From Amaurobius ferox (taxonomy: Eukaryota; Arthropoda; Arachnida; Araneae; Amaurobiidae), in the NCBI GenBank assembly GCA_951213105.1, contig OX578147.1, positions 123,969,642-124,033,641 of the forward strand: a stretch of DNA of 64,000 nt, in the 5' to 3' direction. Shown here in pieces: positions 46,780-58,249 of this stretch. The notes beneath the pieces were generated by a model. It saw only the letters and a program-made list of their open reading frames with translations, was not told the DNA's origin and made no database searches. Both the position numbers and the translations under genes were made by a program. Position 1 is the first letter of the stretch. Each line of letters starts with the position of its first letter.

Positions 46780-47497
46780 TATCATCAAAATGCTCAAGTT
46801 TCACCATGCCAAGGTCAGTGGTAAGTCGGTTAATTTTCAGTCTTCAAATACTTATTAGAAATATATTATTATAGTAAAATATTGTTTCGTATTATGCATA
46901 AAATTTTTGAAAGTGTATTTGTAATTTAATTAAAATTTGTAATTTAATTAAAAATTGGCAATTATCTCTTAAACTTGTGAAAAATTTGAAATTTATAAGA
47001 AAATTTGCTAAAATTCGAGTCAAAATTTCGGATGTTTTTAAAAAAATGCTAAAATTTGCGATATTTATTTACTAAATTAAGTGCTAAAAGTCCTTGAGTG
47101 TTATTAAAATGTTCGCGTTTAAAAGTTGTAATAAAAGTTGTAGTTGTATTTAAAAGTTAGAATTTGTTTTGGGGGAAAATATTTTTTGCGATTTTTAAAA
47201 AGCGTCAAATTCGCAATTTTATTTAAAAATTTTGAAATGCGAGATCAATATTACTGCCAATTTTACAGAAATGTAAATGCATTAAAAGTTATGATTTTAT
47301 TTAAAAGCTATGAAATTCTCGATTTTATAATTTGGGCAACAATGTTGTATTTTATTCTAGTCATAGCTATCAAGACTATGGTATTTTTGAACCATCAATA
47401 TCCGTTTCTATATTTTCTACGGAAAAAATGGAACTACTATGAAGACTAGGAGACTATTTTGGCAACTCTTTTTAGCTTATAAGCAGCAACTAACTAT
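46780..47497. other. Gene-free AT-rich stretch
   Basis: Contains a donor-like AGTGGTAAGT (about 46818) but no exon that I can support. The plus frame 47144-47449 (101 codons) is hydrophobic and lysine-rich, as random AT-rich DNA gives. Confidence 0.35.
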
Positions 47498-47553
47498 TTA
47501 CAAAGCACAGACTAATATATATGAATATTCTTACAGTATTCTGTGTTACAAAG
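47498..47553. mobile_element. 40-bp micro element with 8-bp duplication
   Basis: Insert 47506-47545 begins CACAGACTAATATATATG and ends CAGTATTCTGTG. Perfect direct repeats TTACAAAG at 47498-47505 and 47546-47553. Confidence 0.8.
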
Positions 47554-47644
47554 CATCAACTGGGGACAAAAATTGTTACGATCCCTGCTCATGCGCATTT
47601 TTTTTTTGCGCAACGTTGCGGTCATGAGACGTTATAAAGAAACT

Positions 47645-48060
47645 GGGTGGGGGGGGGGGGGGAGGCTTAAAGAGCTTGATAAGTAGCGCATTACAATTGA
47701 CGTAGCGCATTACAATTGTGAATTTAGTTTCTGTTTTAGTCTTACATTTGTGAGTTTAGATTTCTGTTTCAGTCTTACAATTGTGAGTTTGGATTTCTGT
47801 TTGTTAAGACTACATTGTCAACAGCATAATGGCACAAGGACCCTTTTCAGGGTCAGATGATAATTAAACACAAATTTCAATTAATTCATGTAAGAAGTGT
47901 TACATTTCACTTGTTTACGAAAAATTATCCACTTTTTAATTTACTAATTTTAATATTTAAAGGTATAAGGAATAATATAATAAGGTAATAAATGAATTTT
48001 TAAATTTTAATACTTTTAATTAAAATTGTTGAAGTTAATAGAAGGGGAATTCAATTATTT
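47645..48060 (+). repeat. ~400-bp direct repeat, copy 1
   Basis: Starts in poly-G (47648-47661), then GCGCATTACAATTGTGAATT and three ~32-bp units of GTGAGTTTGGATTTCTGTTT type, then CAACAGCATAATGGCACAAG. Its twin is at 48455-48880. Confidence 0.85.
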
Positions 48061-48454
48061 CTGCTATTATACAGATATTTTACCCTTTTGAAATTTAAGA
48101 TGCAAATAGTTAGATAAGGTAAAATCACCGGCAGATCCAATTAATCTTTTAAGTGGATTTCTTCTAAGGAATAGTAATTTATTCAAACATGCTAAGAACA
48201 AACTTGCTGCGGAACAGACTTGTTATAAAGAATTTGGCGAAATCCACTATCGCCAAGGCGTTTCGTGTTTGAAAAGTCCAAACGGACGCCATCTTGGGAC
48301 GGACGCCATATATATTTAAAAATGCATAAAAAGTTAATACATAAATACGTTTTAAATTATTTAAGTATTAAAAGAAGTCAATACTTGTTATCGTAACGAC
48401 TGTACTTTACGAAACGTTGTAACGACTGTACTTTAACAAAATTTAAATGGCGAG
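48061..48454. other. Spacer between direct repeats
   Basis: Non-coding. Contains ATTTGGCGAAATCCACTATC and a duplicated CGGACGCCAT (about 48283 and 48301). Confidence 0.4.
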
Positions 48455-48880
48455 GAGGGGGGGGGGGGAGGTAAAGAGTTTGATAATTTTGAGCGCATTA
48501 CAATTGTGAATTAAGTTTCTGTTTTAGTCTTGCATTTGTGAGTTTGGATTTCTGTTTTAGTCTAACAACTGTGAGTTTGGATTTTCGTTGGTTAAGACTA
48601 CAATGTCAACAGCATAATGGCACAAGGGCACTTTTCAGGGTCAGATGATAATTAAAAACAAATTTCAATTATTTCTAAAATGCAAGAAGTGTTACATTTC
48701 ACTTGTTTACAGAAAATTATCCACTTTTTAATTTACTAATTTTAATATTTAAAGGTATAAAGAATAAAATGATAATAAGGAATAATATAATAAGGTAATA
48801 AAGGAATAATAAGGTAATAAAGGATAATAAGGTAATAATTATAATAAAGTAATAAAATAATTTTTTAATTTATAATACTT
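48455..48880 (+). repeat. ~400-bp direct repeat, copy 2
   Basis: Closely similar to 47645-48060, including its own poly-G start. Its 3' part has an extra expansion of AATAATAAGGTAATAAAGG units (48770-48860). Confidence 0.85.
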
Positions 48881-49064
48881 TAATTAAAATGGAAGGGGGT
48901 GGTCCGTAAAAATCTAAAAAAAGACTATGCTGAAATGTATTAATTAAATTCTTGTTTTATAAGCAATTTTTGACGAGGAAAAGAATATAACACACTCCAT
49001 TATACTTTAGGACTAACAGTTCTCAAGATATTTGAGATGTCTTGCATTTTTGTTACGTCGCTCT

Positions 49065-49215
49065 TTGAGAAATATCAATTACCAAATAAATGTAAAAATT
49101 GAATTAAAAATGCAAATTTAGTGTTATTTGGTACAATCTAATGAATTATTAAAGATATTATGAATTTGAGTCTGCAGGGAAAGTCATGTGCTGCTCACAT
49201 CAGATTTTTAAACAG
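49065..49215 (-). repeat. Dispersed repeat DR3, copy 4, reversed
   Basis: TCTGCAGGGAAAGTCATGTG with CTGCTCACATCAGATTTTT mirrors the start of 24045-24365. Confidence 0.6.
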
Positions 49216-49319
49216 ATTGCGATTTTTTCCCCAAATTTTACAATCGTACCAGGTAACATGCTATAATTGTGATCATTTGGAACTACCATTACATCATTAC
49301 AATTATTTCTAACTAAACA

Positions 49320-49470
49320 CAATTAATTTTATCAATTTAACGTCGCATTTATCGATTTGGCTATATTTTTGTCAATTTCACAACATTTTAAAAAGCGATA
49401 TCCCGCCAAATTAGCGATATCCTGCCAAATTCGTCTCAAAAAATTTCGCCAAGCGTTATGTGTGAACGGA
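49320..49470. repeat. Dispersed CGCCAA-rich repeat, copy 2
   Basis: AAAGCGATATCCCGCCAAAT, GCGATATCCTGCCAAATTCG, then TTTCGCCAAGCGTTATG. Matches 2290-2450 and 62885-63180. Confidence 0.6.
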
Positions 49471-50077
49471 TGGAGAAATAAGTTAAGATATTAAATAACA
49501 AATGCCACAAAACAACAGGGATTAATAAAGAGATGTCACGTCTACAGACTTACCGACAGGCTATATACACGGATATAATATAAAAAGTGGTTGATTTGTA
49601 TTCTGGATTCTCAAAACGCTCAGATCCATCAATATCTGATGGTCTGTTTTATTTTACTCCAATACATTCCCTTTACATATATTATGTGTTGCACAAAAAT
49701 ATGTCAAAGGAACATTTTTAATATTTAATTTCAAATAGAATGGTTCTATTTATAGGCTATCAACTAGGATTCCTTGAATCAGAACAAAATGTTTCCCATA
49801 AACTGCAGTATAATTTATAAAGATTTTTCCTCAGTTCTGAAATCATGTCATAATCCATGTCATCAATGTAATGGATCAGACTCCACCAGAATAGTAGTGG
49901 ATACTTTTGAAAAAATTGCCCATATCATATAATTAAAATTAGTTCTAATTCTAATGATATCCTCATGCAAAATTATAGTAAAATATATTTCAACATTTTG
50001 CACATTGTTTTACCAACTATTTAATCTGATTTATTAAACGATCAAATTTATTAAACGATCATTAAACGATCGAGAAG
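49471..50077. other. Gene-free AT-rich stretch
   Basis: Ends with a small ATTAAACGATC tandem (50033-50071). No gene. Confidence 0.4.
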
Positions 50078-50462
50078 TATAATGCTGAATATTATTTTAC
50101 TTGATAATGAGACTGACCAATTTAAGACTGACTGCTAAAATTGGTGATATAAATTTTATATTATGTGATAGTGATGTTACGTGTGTTATATTATGCGTGT
50201 AGTGTATGTGATTTTATATTATGTGAAAGTGACTAAGAGAAACCAACTAAGCACAGACAATGAAGGTATTTATAAATCATTAAAGATTTTGAGCCTATGC
50301 CTGTATAGTAACTCTGATTGGAATAAAATTTTTAGAAAAAATCTTATTGTCTTAATTTCTATTATAATTTTTTTTCGTGACATGAATTTCTATAATTTCT
50401 TTTACAAATTTTCGAGTAATTTCAGAAATTTCTAATATATCAAGTCCTTGTACCTTTTAGAC

Positions 50463-50752
50463 AATGAAGAATTGTTTGCTTTTTTGTTCATGTAAAGCGA
50501 GTGTAAAACAGCTTCATGTAGGCAAAGGTGCAATACATTTCTTGAATACGAATTTTTTTTTCCCTTGTTACATAAAGTCGCCATCCATTTTCTGTCAATA
50601 CCCACAAACAGTGTTGATGCTGAACGATCCTTTTATAATTTAAAAATGTGTTACAGGGCAACTGACATTGGATTAAAGAAGTAAATTTGCATACGCACAT
50701 AATATCTCAAAAATGCGTATCCACTTGAAGGAAAATCTTGATCACATGTAAC
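50463..50752 (+). pseudogene. hAT transposase C-terminal scrap
   Basis: Plus-strand pieces: KASVKQLHVGKGAIHFLNTN, then across a T-run (50553-50561) a frame change to FPLLHKVAIHFLSIPTNS and VDAERSFYNLKMCYRATDIG, then a stop. After further shifts, EVNLHTHIISQ and MRIHLKENLDHM end at a stop near 50750. The succession FPLL-(K)VA-LSIPTNS-xxAERSF is the conserved hAT dimerisation block. At least three frame changes make it non-functional. It lies between short inverted words (TATATTATGTGATAG at about 50158 and CTATCACATAATATA at about 50864), perhaps its own former ends or arms. Confidence 0.75.
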
Positions 50753-51796
50753 GGCATTGATAGCACTGCCAGAATTTGAACGGTTTATAAATGTTAAGTA
50801 TAAGTTTAAGAAAAATTAAAATACGATGCTTATTGATTTTGGCAGAAGTTAATTGTGTTATACTATCACATAATATAAAATCGTTGCTGAACCTGCTGTT
50901 TTATATCTAAAGCTGGTGGAAAAAAAAAAGTCAAAATCAAGGATTTTGATATATCAAGGACAGAGTTTCCCCCAGGATTAAAAAAGGTCAGGGTGCTGTT
51001 ACCAGAAAAAGGGCAGTTCTTAATAAAAAAGGGCACATATTTTTTATGTTTGAATAACATTTATGTTTGGGATTTTTATGACGAAAATCAGAGTTTTGCA
51101 AAAAAATGTAAACACTTTTGTCGCGTCTAATACACAAAAATGTAAATATATTTTCTTGTTTTGTAGGAAATAGGGTCAAGATTGTGAATATATAAAATTA
51201 ATTTCAATTTTTTAATATTTTGAACTTGTTTTTTGAAAAGTATCTGTCCGAGCAAGTTTTTTTTTTTCATTTTGCTTATTTTCACTCGAAATATCTTCGA
51301 AACCATAAAAGACAGATATAAATAGCAAGGGATAAAAATATGCATTAGGAAACTTAGTTGCTAAATCTATATTAATATTTTTAAAAAGTGCTTATAGTTT
51401 TCGAGTAATCGTTTTGTCGAGTTGAAGAAGATTAAAAATTTCCCCTTTTTTAAGTTTGTAATGCTATCTCAAAAACTAAACCTGTAAACAATTATGCAAG
51501 AATATAGCTCTTTGAAATCTCTACAAGTGTATATAATTGGATTTTGGATGAGCTCTTTGTTTGCGAAGTATAGTGGTTATAATTTCGATATTTTAGTATT
51601 TTAACCTGGGTTTTCCAATGTGTGGGAAAGCTTTAATTTACTTAAAATGTTACTATTGTTTCAGCTGAATCTGTCACTTACTCCTTGGTGAAATATGTGT
51701 GCATAAGTATGAGATAATCTTATTTTGTTTAAAAAATTAGGGCATTAAATGAACTTGGAGATTCTAAAAATGTGTAATGATTGGTTAGGTTTGAAC

Positions 51797-53572
51797 CAGG
51801 GTTCCCATTTCAGCGCGAACCCGCGAGATTCTCGCGCAATCCATGAAAAATCTCGCGTAAAAATTCAGACTGCGCGAGAATTTCTCTCTCTCCAGTTCCG
51901 GCCTAAAATTATTTTTTCCTTTAAATTGGATACCGAGAAATCCGATTGTTTCGCGACCGCAAATCGCGATCAGTTGCCTCGTTGTTGCGAATCGTGGGCC
52001 GATTGCCGAGCGGTCGCGGACCGCGATTTCGTAGCTACGTCTGAATCGCAGTCAATCGCGATTTGGGTACACTAAAGTACTACGTGTTTCTAATTAGAGA
52101 GATATTTTATAGAAAACTATAAGTGTCCCCTCAGCTTGCGCGGGTGGCAAATTCGATCAAATAAAATTTTCCTTTTTTTTTATAGGATTCTTTCACGTAT
52201 TTGAATTATGCTCTTTCCGCGTACTTCCCGCATTTTTTGTGTTTTGCTCGAGAAATTTTCTTCTTTCCGCGGACGAAAATCCTTTCCCCCGTACACAGTA
52301 TGTCTACAGGTTACAAAAATCCCGAAAATGTCGTGAAATTGGCCATATATGCCCAAAAAATGTTACAAAATTTGAACAAAGCAACGAATTTTTTTATCAG
52401 AGACATTCCTTTCTTACATGATCTGAAAATCTGTTTCTCCGCGATTGCGAAAACGGCGTTCGCATACGGCGATTCCCACATTTTCTGAGGAGAGATGACC
52501 AATGAATATCTTTTTGCCATTTTCACAATATATTTGCATCGACTGAATTTTTTTATAATTATGTCGTTTAATATACAAATAATAAAAACCAAACCATTTT
52601 TCTACCGTATTATTAATAAAATGAAAGGTTATTTTGCAGCAGCATCACGAAAATCTGCATTTGTACGCTATCCTCGGCATACCTCGTTTAATTTGAAACA
52701 TATTTCCCACTTTTCCAATCTGTTTGCATCGACTACAGTGTTTGTAATTGTTTCGCGTTTTATACAGAAAAATTATTTTACAAACCTATTATTTATGAAA
52801 TAAAGGGCTATTTTGAAAACAAAAAGAAAAAAGTCGAGTCAAACAAAATGGCTAAAATCACATGACTGGCTTGAGATTCAACAAAAGGACGATGCAATCC
52901 TTATGTTCTGCAAGTTTTGTAAAAAATACAAAAAAAAAAATCCATTTTCAAACATAAAGTCAAATTTATTACCTAATTCTATTTGCCTAGTGAAATAGTT
53001 TTCGTCGATATTCGCCTTCGGCGATCAAAAATCGTTAAAGTTTTTAATTGCTATTGCTGCATGAAAATTGATCATAAAATGATTTTAAAAATCAAAATAT
53101 AAAGTAAATACAGTCGGCCCTCGACTTTTGCAGTTTACAGACAAAAAAATCGTAAATTCGCATGTGAGTCATTTTACATAAAATAACCCATGTAGACGTT
53201 TTTATGTCAGCAAATAAAATCATAACGTAAGCATGGGGGAAGTCAGGAATTTGAGTATTTTTGCTAACAAGTGGGTGGGGGAGCTATAAAATTACCAAAA
53301 ATGTGCTTACTTAATACTTAAACGACTCCTAATTAATTTTTAAAAAGAATGTTAGTAAGAATGTTAAAAGAATGTTAGTTTTAAGAATTAAAAAATTTAA
53401 ATGTCGAAGAATATGAGTTATAGTTAATGCTTTCTTTTTTATTACTTTCTAAATTAGCATCATAAAAAAAATGAAATTTTAAGTGTCTCTCCTTATAACA
53501 GAAAATCTCTCCCAAAATTTTTTGGAAGGAGAGAAATTCTCCCCCTCTTTTCCTGACTTAGTGGGAACCCTG
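51797..53572. mobile_element. 1.78-kb hAT element (interior shared with 56762)
   Basis: TIR CAGGGTTCCCA and its exact complement TGGGAACCCTG; a perfect 8-bp duplication GTTTGAAC at 51789-51796 and 53573-53580. The CAGGG start with 8-bp duplication is the hAT signature. The left subterminal region carries hairpins (GCGAGATTCTCGCGC). The middle shares TATGTCTACAGGTTACAAAA, GAGAGATGACCAAT and two ~195-bp units with the element at 56762. Near 53111 a separate TACAGTCGGCCCTCGACTTT word resembles a pogo-type end, perhaps a later insertion. Confidence 0.85.
52813..52998 (+). pseudogene. Zinc-finger N-terminus of hAT-type transposase
   Basis: A 61-codon frame reading KWLKSHDWLEIQQKDDAILM then FCKFCKKYKKKNPFSNIKSN. 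The K-W-x(5)-W-L spacing, CxxC pair and KKNPF are what I know from the TTF/BED-like zinc finger at the N-terminus of ZNF862/DUF4371-type hAT transposases. The second zinc-binding half (H..H/C) is lost: the frame ends at a stop at 52996-52998. It lies inside the hAT element 51797-53572, which fits: the element appears to be an internally deleted derivative retaining only this first domain. The start ATG is not verified; lysine-rich sequence precedes it. Confidence 0.6.
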
Positions 53573-53580
53573 GTTTGAAC

Positions 53581-54230
53581 AAAAGAAATGAAAATATACA
53601 TATTCAAGTACATATTTATGTGCCGCCAGACAAGTCTATAGATTATAGGTCAGGTTGATTTCAGGTCAGATAAGTTTAATTTATATACTGAAAAACAAGT
53701 TCATAAAATAATTTTATATTTTAACCTGAAGTCTATGGTCTATAACATCCAGATAAAATCGTTGTGAAAACTAAAGTACTAACTAGCTATAAACAGTTAG
53801 CGGGACATTTGTAGCAAATTGGAATCCTGTAAACAATATAAATGAATCTGAAAATATCGAATAACTTCATTGAACTTTACTGAAGTTTTATTTTACAAAA
53901 TGTTATTCATTCAAAACCATTTTGGTTTTATCGGACTGGAGCCACCACCACTAAGGTATGAAAATGTTTCTTTTGTTGAGAACAAATTTATCATTGAATA
54001 AATGCAATTTTTACATCAAATGCAATTATGGTCTTGAGCAATTAGGTTTATTAGCAATTACAATTATTGAATTTATATAAATTTAGAGTTTATTAAATTT
54101 AAAAAGTAGAATATTAAATTTTGATTTTTAGTATTTTCTCATTAGTCAATGAGGTTTGATGATTTTAAGGGATAAGATATATTTAAACGTTAAAAATATT
54201 TATTAATTGTTTGTTGCTATATATTGATTA

Positions 54231-54264
<34 letters not shown>

Positions 54265-54799
54265 GATTTAAATAACTAAATAAAATTCTAGAAATCTCCA
54301 TAAAATCACCGTATAAAGAAAGTATTGAACAATGGATTGGCAAATGTTTAGCTGCTAAGTTAATCATTATTCCATGGAGCAGGGTTATTAATAGTGCAAG
54401 CAACGTACGTTCGTGTGTCCGCGCAGCATCCGTATCTTTAGCCGTAAACTCGCGTAGCGGACGAGTACGCGAACAACTACTGCATACCTCCCTAAAGCCG
54501 GCGTATCGTTATTAAATGAGCTTGATTATTATTATTGTTATTGCATGCGTCCGCGGAGCGGGTCAAAGACTAGTCGCTAATATGAGGGTTTTTTTTTTGT
54601 GTTTCAAATCTGCTATGCGGATGTCGTGCAACGGGCCAATATGTTAATCCATAAGCCCGTATAGTGCGCGTGTTCATAACACAATGTCACACGATTTGCA
54701 TGCGTCTGCACAAGGTATATATCGTTATTGCATGCATTGTATGCGAATTACATACACTCGTTAAAAGAGGGCGCTTAATTTTGTAAATCCACTACACGA
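53581..54799. other. Gene-free stretch with A31 run
   Basis: A run of 31 A (54232-54262). From 54350 onward, scattered pieces of an ATCGTTATTGCATG-type module and CpG-bearing words (GCGTCCGCGGAGCGG) resemble the tandem units that follow. No gene. Confidence 0.45.
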
Positions 54800-55345
54800 A
54801 TTAAATATGTCGAATCGTTATTGCATGGAGCTGAGTTATTGTTATATTATATATAACGCGTACTACATCCGTCTGCGTAGTAGTCGGGTCAGGGCCGCTC
54901 ATACAAATTTCTGGTTTACCCTTCATATTTTGTTTTCCTCTTTTGTGCATTCTTCATGTCTTCTCCTCCCTCAAAAAATTATTGGGGGCCCGACCACTTT
55001 GAGTGGTCTCCGACCCTCCTTATGGGCGGCCGTGGTCAGATACACAGTCAATAGCTATTGCATGGCCTGCATTGAGAGCAAATCAGCTACGCGAATTAAA
55101 TATGTCCGCGTATCATTATTGCATGGAGCAGAGTTTTCATTATATTGTATATAACGCGTAGTAGTCATATCAGGGCCGCCCATACAAATTCCTGGGTTCC
55201 TTTTCATATTTCTCTTTTGTGCATTTTTCATGTCTTCTCCTCCCTCAAAAATTGTTGGGGAGTCCGGGTCCCACCACTTGAGTGGTGTTCGATCCTCTCT
55301 TAAGAGCAGCGGTGTACAAATACACAGTCGATAGCTATTACACAA
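54800..55345 (+). repeat. Two ~280-bp tandem units containing a MITE
   Basis: Unit words: CGAATTAAATATGTC, TTATTGCATGGAGC, ATATAACGCGTA, GTAGTAGTC, CAGGGCCGC(T/C)CATACA, CTTCTCCTCCCTCAAAAA, GAGTGGT. Both units include the MITE-like segment. The minus frame 55055-55525 (156 codons) reads across the second unit and is not a recognised protein. Confidence 0.7.
54890..55034. mobile_element. Possible 145-bp hAT MITE
   Basis: Ends CAGGGCCGCTCATA and complement CACGGCCGCCCATA match at 12 of 14. The flanking octamers (AGTCGGGT, GTCAGATA) do not match, so no target duplication is shown. The second unit's copy (about 55172-55313) has a more eroded right end. Confidence 0.4.
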
Positions 55346-56030
55346 ACAACAAATAGGAGTACTTTTTACCGTGACTTTCGCGCGTAGCGGAGATACGCAG
55401 TCTGCAACATGAAAGCATATTAAGAGAATTTTCAAAAAGCCACTAGGCTGGTAGCTAAACGCAATTAGTAAACAATATAAAGAAAATAAGCTCTCCCATA
55501 TTTCATTCAAGCCAGCTAAAATCACCGCGCTAATCTAACTTTTCTCCCCCATCCTTTCTATCATCCTCGGGTTTTGACTGAATCGGCGGAATCAACGTAA
55601 ACATCTTCTCGCAAATGGCGCAAAGAACCCTAGTCCGGAAGTCTATATTTTTAAATATTTGTTTTAGAGCAAATATGCGTACGGGGTTTACATTTACAGA
55701 ATTTTATAACTCAAATGCATATCAAACATGAAATAATTTAACAAAAATTTAAGTTGAAAAAGAAAACTGTTTTGAAAGTTTTCATCAGATGGAAGAAGGA
55801 ATGTACGTGCTTAATATTCCCGTTTCCGTTTTGTTTCTTTTAGGGGAGGAAAGAAGTGATATGAGGCTGTCAATCTTCTTTTTATTGGCACTAGATCACC
55901 CTTTTTCTTTCTTTGAAGGAGGAGGGAGCAAGAAGGGGGGGAGAGACACGATCAAAATTTACGGTAATGAACGCAGAGAAAGGGCTCTGGGACTTATCTG
56001 AACTGGTTAAATTTCGTTTGAGGACAGACA
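55346..56030. other. Gene-free stretch
   Basis: Mixed composition. The plus frame 55789-56001 is not recognised. No repeat ends found apart from the enclosing element. Confidence 0.35.
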
Positions 56031-56761
56031 TTGCTCTCTTAACAAAAGGCTAAGCAGGGGATCTGATCTGCTAACAAAAGGGCAGGGAGGGCGCTTTTCT
56101 CGTACAAAGGGCAAGGAGGGCGCTGTTCTGGTAAAAAAAGGGCAGGCAGGGCGCTGCGCCCTTCCAAAAGTGCCTGGGGGAAACTCTGTCAAGGAATGAA
56201 CATTTTGATACTTAATTTCTTTTTAAATTTTAATTTTTAGTTTTCAGAATACAGGTTGATTTTTTATAGTTTGCAATATATTTATAAGCTAAATAAATAA
56301 TTTTTCTTAATTTGTATTTTATTACCCCACCGATATCCGTGCAAAATCAAATAGACCAACTGACTTATTTTCCATAACAAAGTTTATAAATTTCTTAAAC
56401 CAAATATGTATGTTATAAAAATTTTTTTTTCGAATTTTAGACTTTCTTTTTCCTGTCACCTCTAGATATAATAAGAAATTAAAAAATACTTTGTAATTAG
56501 TATTCGTAACATTTGGTTGAATATATCAAACGGTTTCCGAGGTCGCTTTCATCGAATCAGAGCAACAACATTCTTGCTTTTGCTGATTTAGTTGCTTTGT
56601 TTTTTTATATTTTACCAAAGGGGAATGTTTTTCTTTCAAAAGTGGTTGATATATTTTATTAAGAGACTGATATATTGATTCATGCTGAACCTAAATCAGT
56701 ATTTATAATTTCGGGCACGTTTCCTAATCAGAAAAAATATTTTGAATTATTTAACCTACTA

Positions 56762-58197
56762 CATAGCTGCCAACTCTCCCGGTTTTACCGGGAGACTCCC
56801 GTTTTCCCCTATATCTCCCGGTCTCCCGGGTAAGTCGCTCAATCTCCCGGTTTTCACTCAACTGCCCTTATTTTCCCCGTTTATGCAGAAATCACGCGAA
56901 TGCAAATCGTGACTTTCAGTTGTTTTCCGCTGTGCAGTTTTCTGCTACCGCGGTGTAGGAATGGATCGCGATTGACGTTTGTATTTTTGTATTTGTATCT
57001 ACAGGTTACAAAAGTAAAAAAATCGGAAATGTAGATCACGAATATTCCGAAAATATCACGAAATGAGAAATGAAGTCACAAATTTTGAAATTCTTCCGCT
57101 CTTGCGTGTAAAAATCCGTTTCCCAGCTATCGCGTAATCTGCTCTCGCAAACGACGATTATTCCCACAGCGTCAAGAGAGATGACCAATAATTATCTAAT
57201 GTGGGAAAAAAGCATTTGCATTGACTAAAATTTTATTAAATTATTTTGTTTTATATACAAAACTAATGTTCAAACGTATTATTAATGAAATGAGTCTTTT
57301 TTGCAGTAGTATCGCTAAAAACGACGTTTGTGCGCGATCCTTCTTATATTTCGTTTTACTATTTTTCCACTTTTGCAATCTGTCAGTATTGTCAAATTTT
57401 TTTTATAATTATTTCGTATTTTATACAGGAAATCTATTATTCAAACGTAATATTAATGAAATGAAAAGCTATTTTGCAGCAGTATCGCGGAAAATGGCAT
57501 TTGTGTGCGATCCTCTACATTTCGTTTAATTGTGAAAGTAATTTCCACTTTTGTAATCTGTCAGCATCGTCAAAATTTTTTATAATTATTTTGTATTTTA
57601 TACAGAAAAACTATTGTTCAAAGTAATATTAATGAACTGAAAGGCTATTTTGCAGTAGTTTCGCGGAAAACGGCATTTGTGCGCGATCCTCTATATATTT
57701 CGTTTAATTGTGAAAGTAATTTCCACTTTCGTAATCTGTCAGCATCGTCAAATTTTTTTTATAATTATTTCGTATTTTATACAGAAAAACTATTGCTCAA
57801 ACGTAATATTAATGAAATGAAAGGCTATTTTGCAGCAGTTTCGCGGAAAACGGCATTTGTGCGCGATCCTCTATATATTTCATTTAATTGTGAAAGTAAT
57901 TTTCACTTTTGTAATCTGTCAGCATCGTCAAATTTTTTTATAATTATTTCGTATTTTATACAGAAAAACTATTGCTCAAACGTAATATTAACGAAATGAA
58001 AGGCTATTTTGTAGCAGTATCGCGAAAAACAGCATTTGTGCGCGATCCTCCTTATATTTCGTTTAATTGTGGAAATAATTTCCACTTTTGCAATCTGTCC
58101 GCATCGTCTAAATTTGGGTTGATCAAAATCTCTGGCTTTTTCGTATTTTCGCTCAAAAATCTCCCTGTTTTTCATATTTAAAAAGTTGGCAGCTATG
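56762..58197. mobile_element. 1.44-kb hAT-like element with 6-bp duplication
   Basis: TIR CATAGCTGCCAAC and exact complement GTTGGCAGCTATG; CTACTA directly repeated at 56756-56761 and 58198-58203. Left subterminal hairpins CTCCCGGTTTTACCGGGAG, then CTCCCGGTCTCCCGGG. The interior has about five ~179-bp tandem units (57225-58120; AATCTGTCAG at 57377, 57555, 57733 and 57913, AATCTGTCCG at 58092). These are homologous to the units in 51797-53572. No transposase ORF; the frames at 57221-57999 follow the repeat. Confidence 0.8.
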
Positions 58198-58249
58198 CTA
58201 CTATAAAAACTCTTATTGTAATTGTGTTCATAATACTTTCTGGGGACAT

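Larger units (their letters stand above)
50961..56188. mobile_element. 5.2-kb TIR element with 7-bp duplication
   Basis: The left end CAGAGTTTCCCCCAGG (50961-50976) is the exact complement of the right end CCTGGGGGAAACTCTG (56173-56188). Direct repeats TCAAGGA flank it (50954-50960, 56189-56195). Subterminal AGGGC/GCGCTGTT-type repeats occur at both ends (left 50988-51035; right a ~33-bp tandem, 56075-56165). No transposase was recognised inside; the interior has been invaded by the hAT element at 51797. A 7-bp duplication is unusual; a decayed 8-bp hAT duplication is the alternative. Confidence 0.65.

Noticed and set aside
55055..55525. 156-codon minus-strand ORF
   Set aside because: It reads through the second ~280-bp tandem unit and MITE-like sequence. 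No family motif, and the first unit does not keep the frame.
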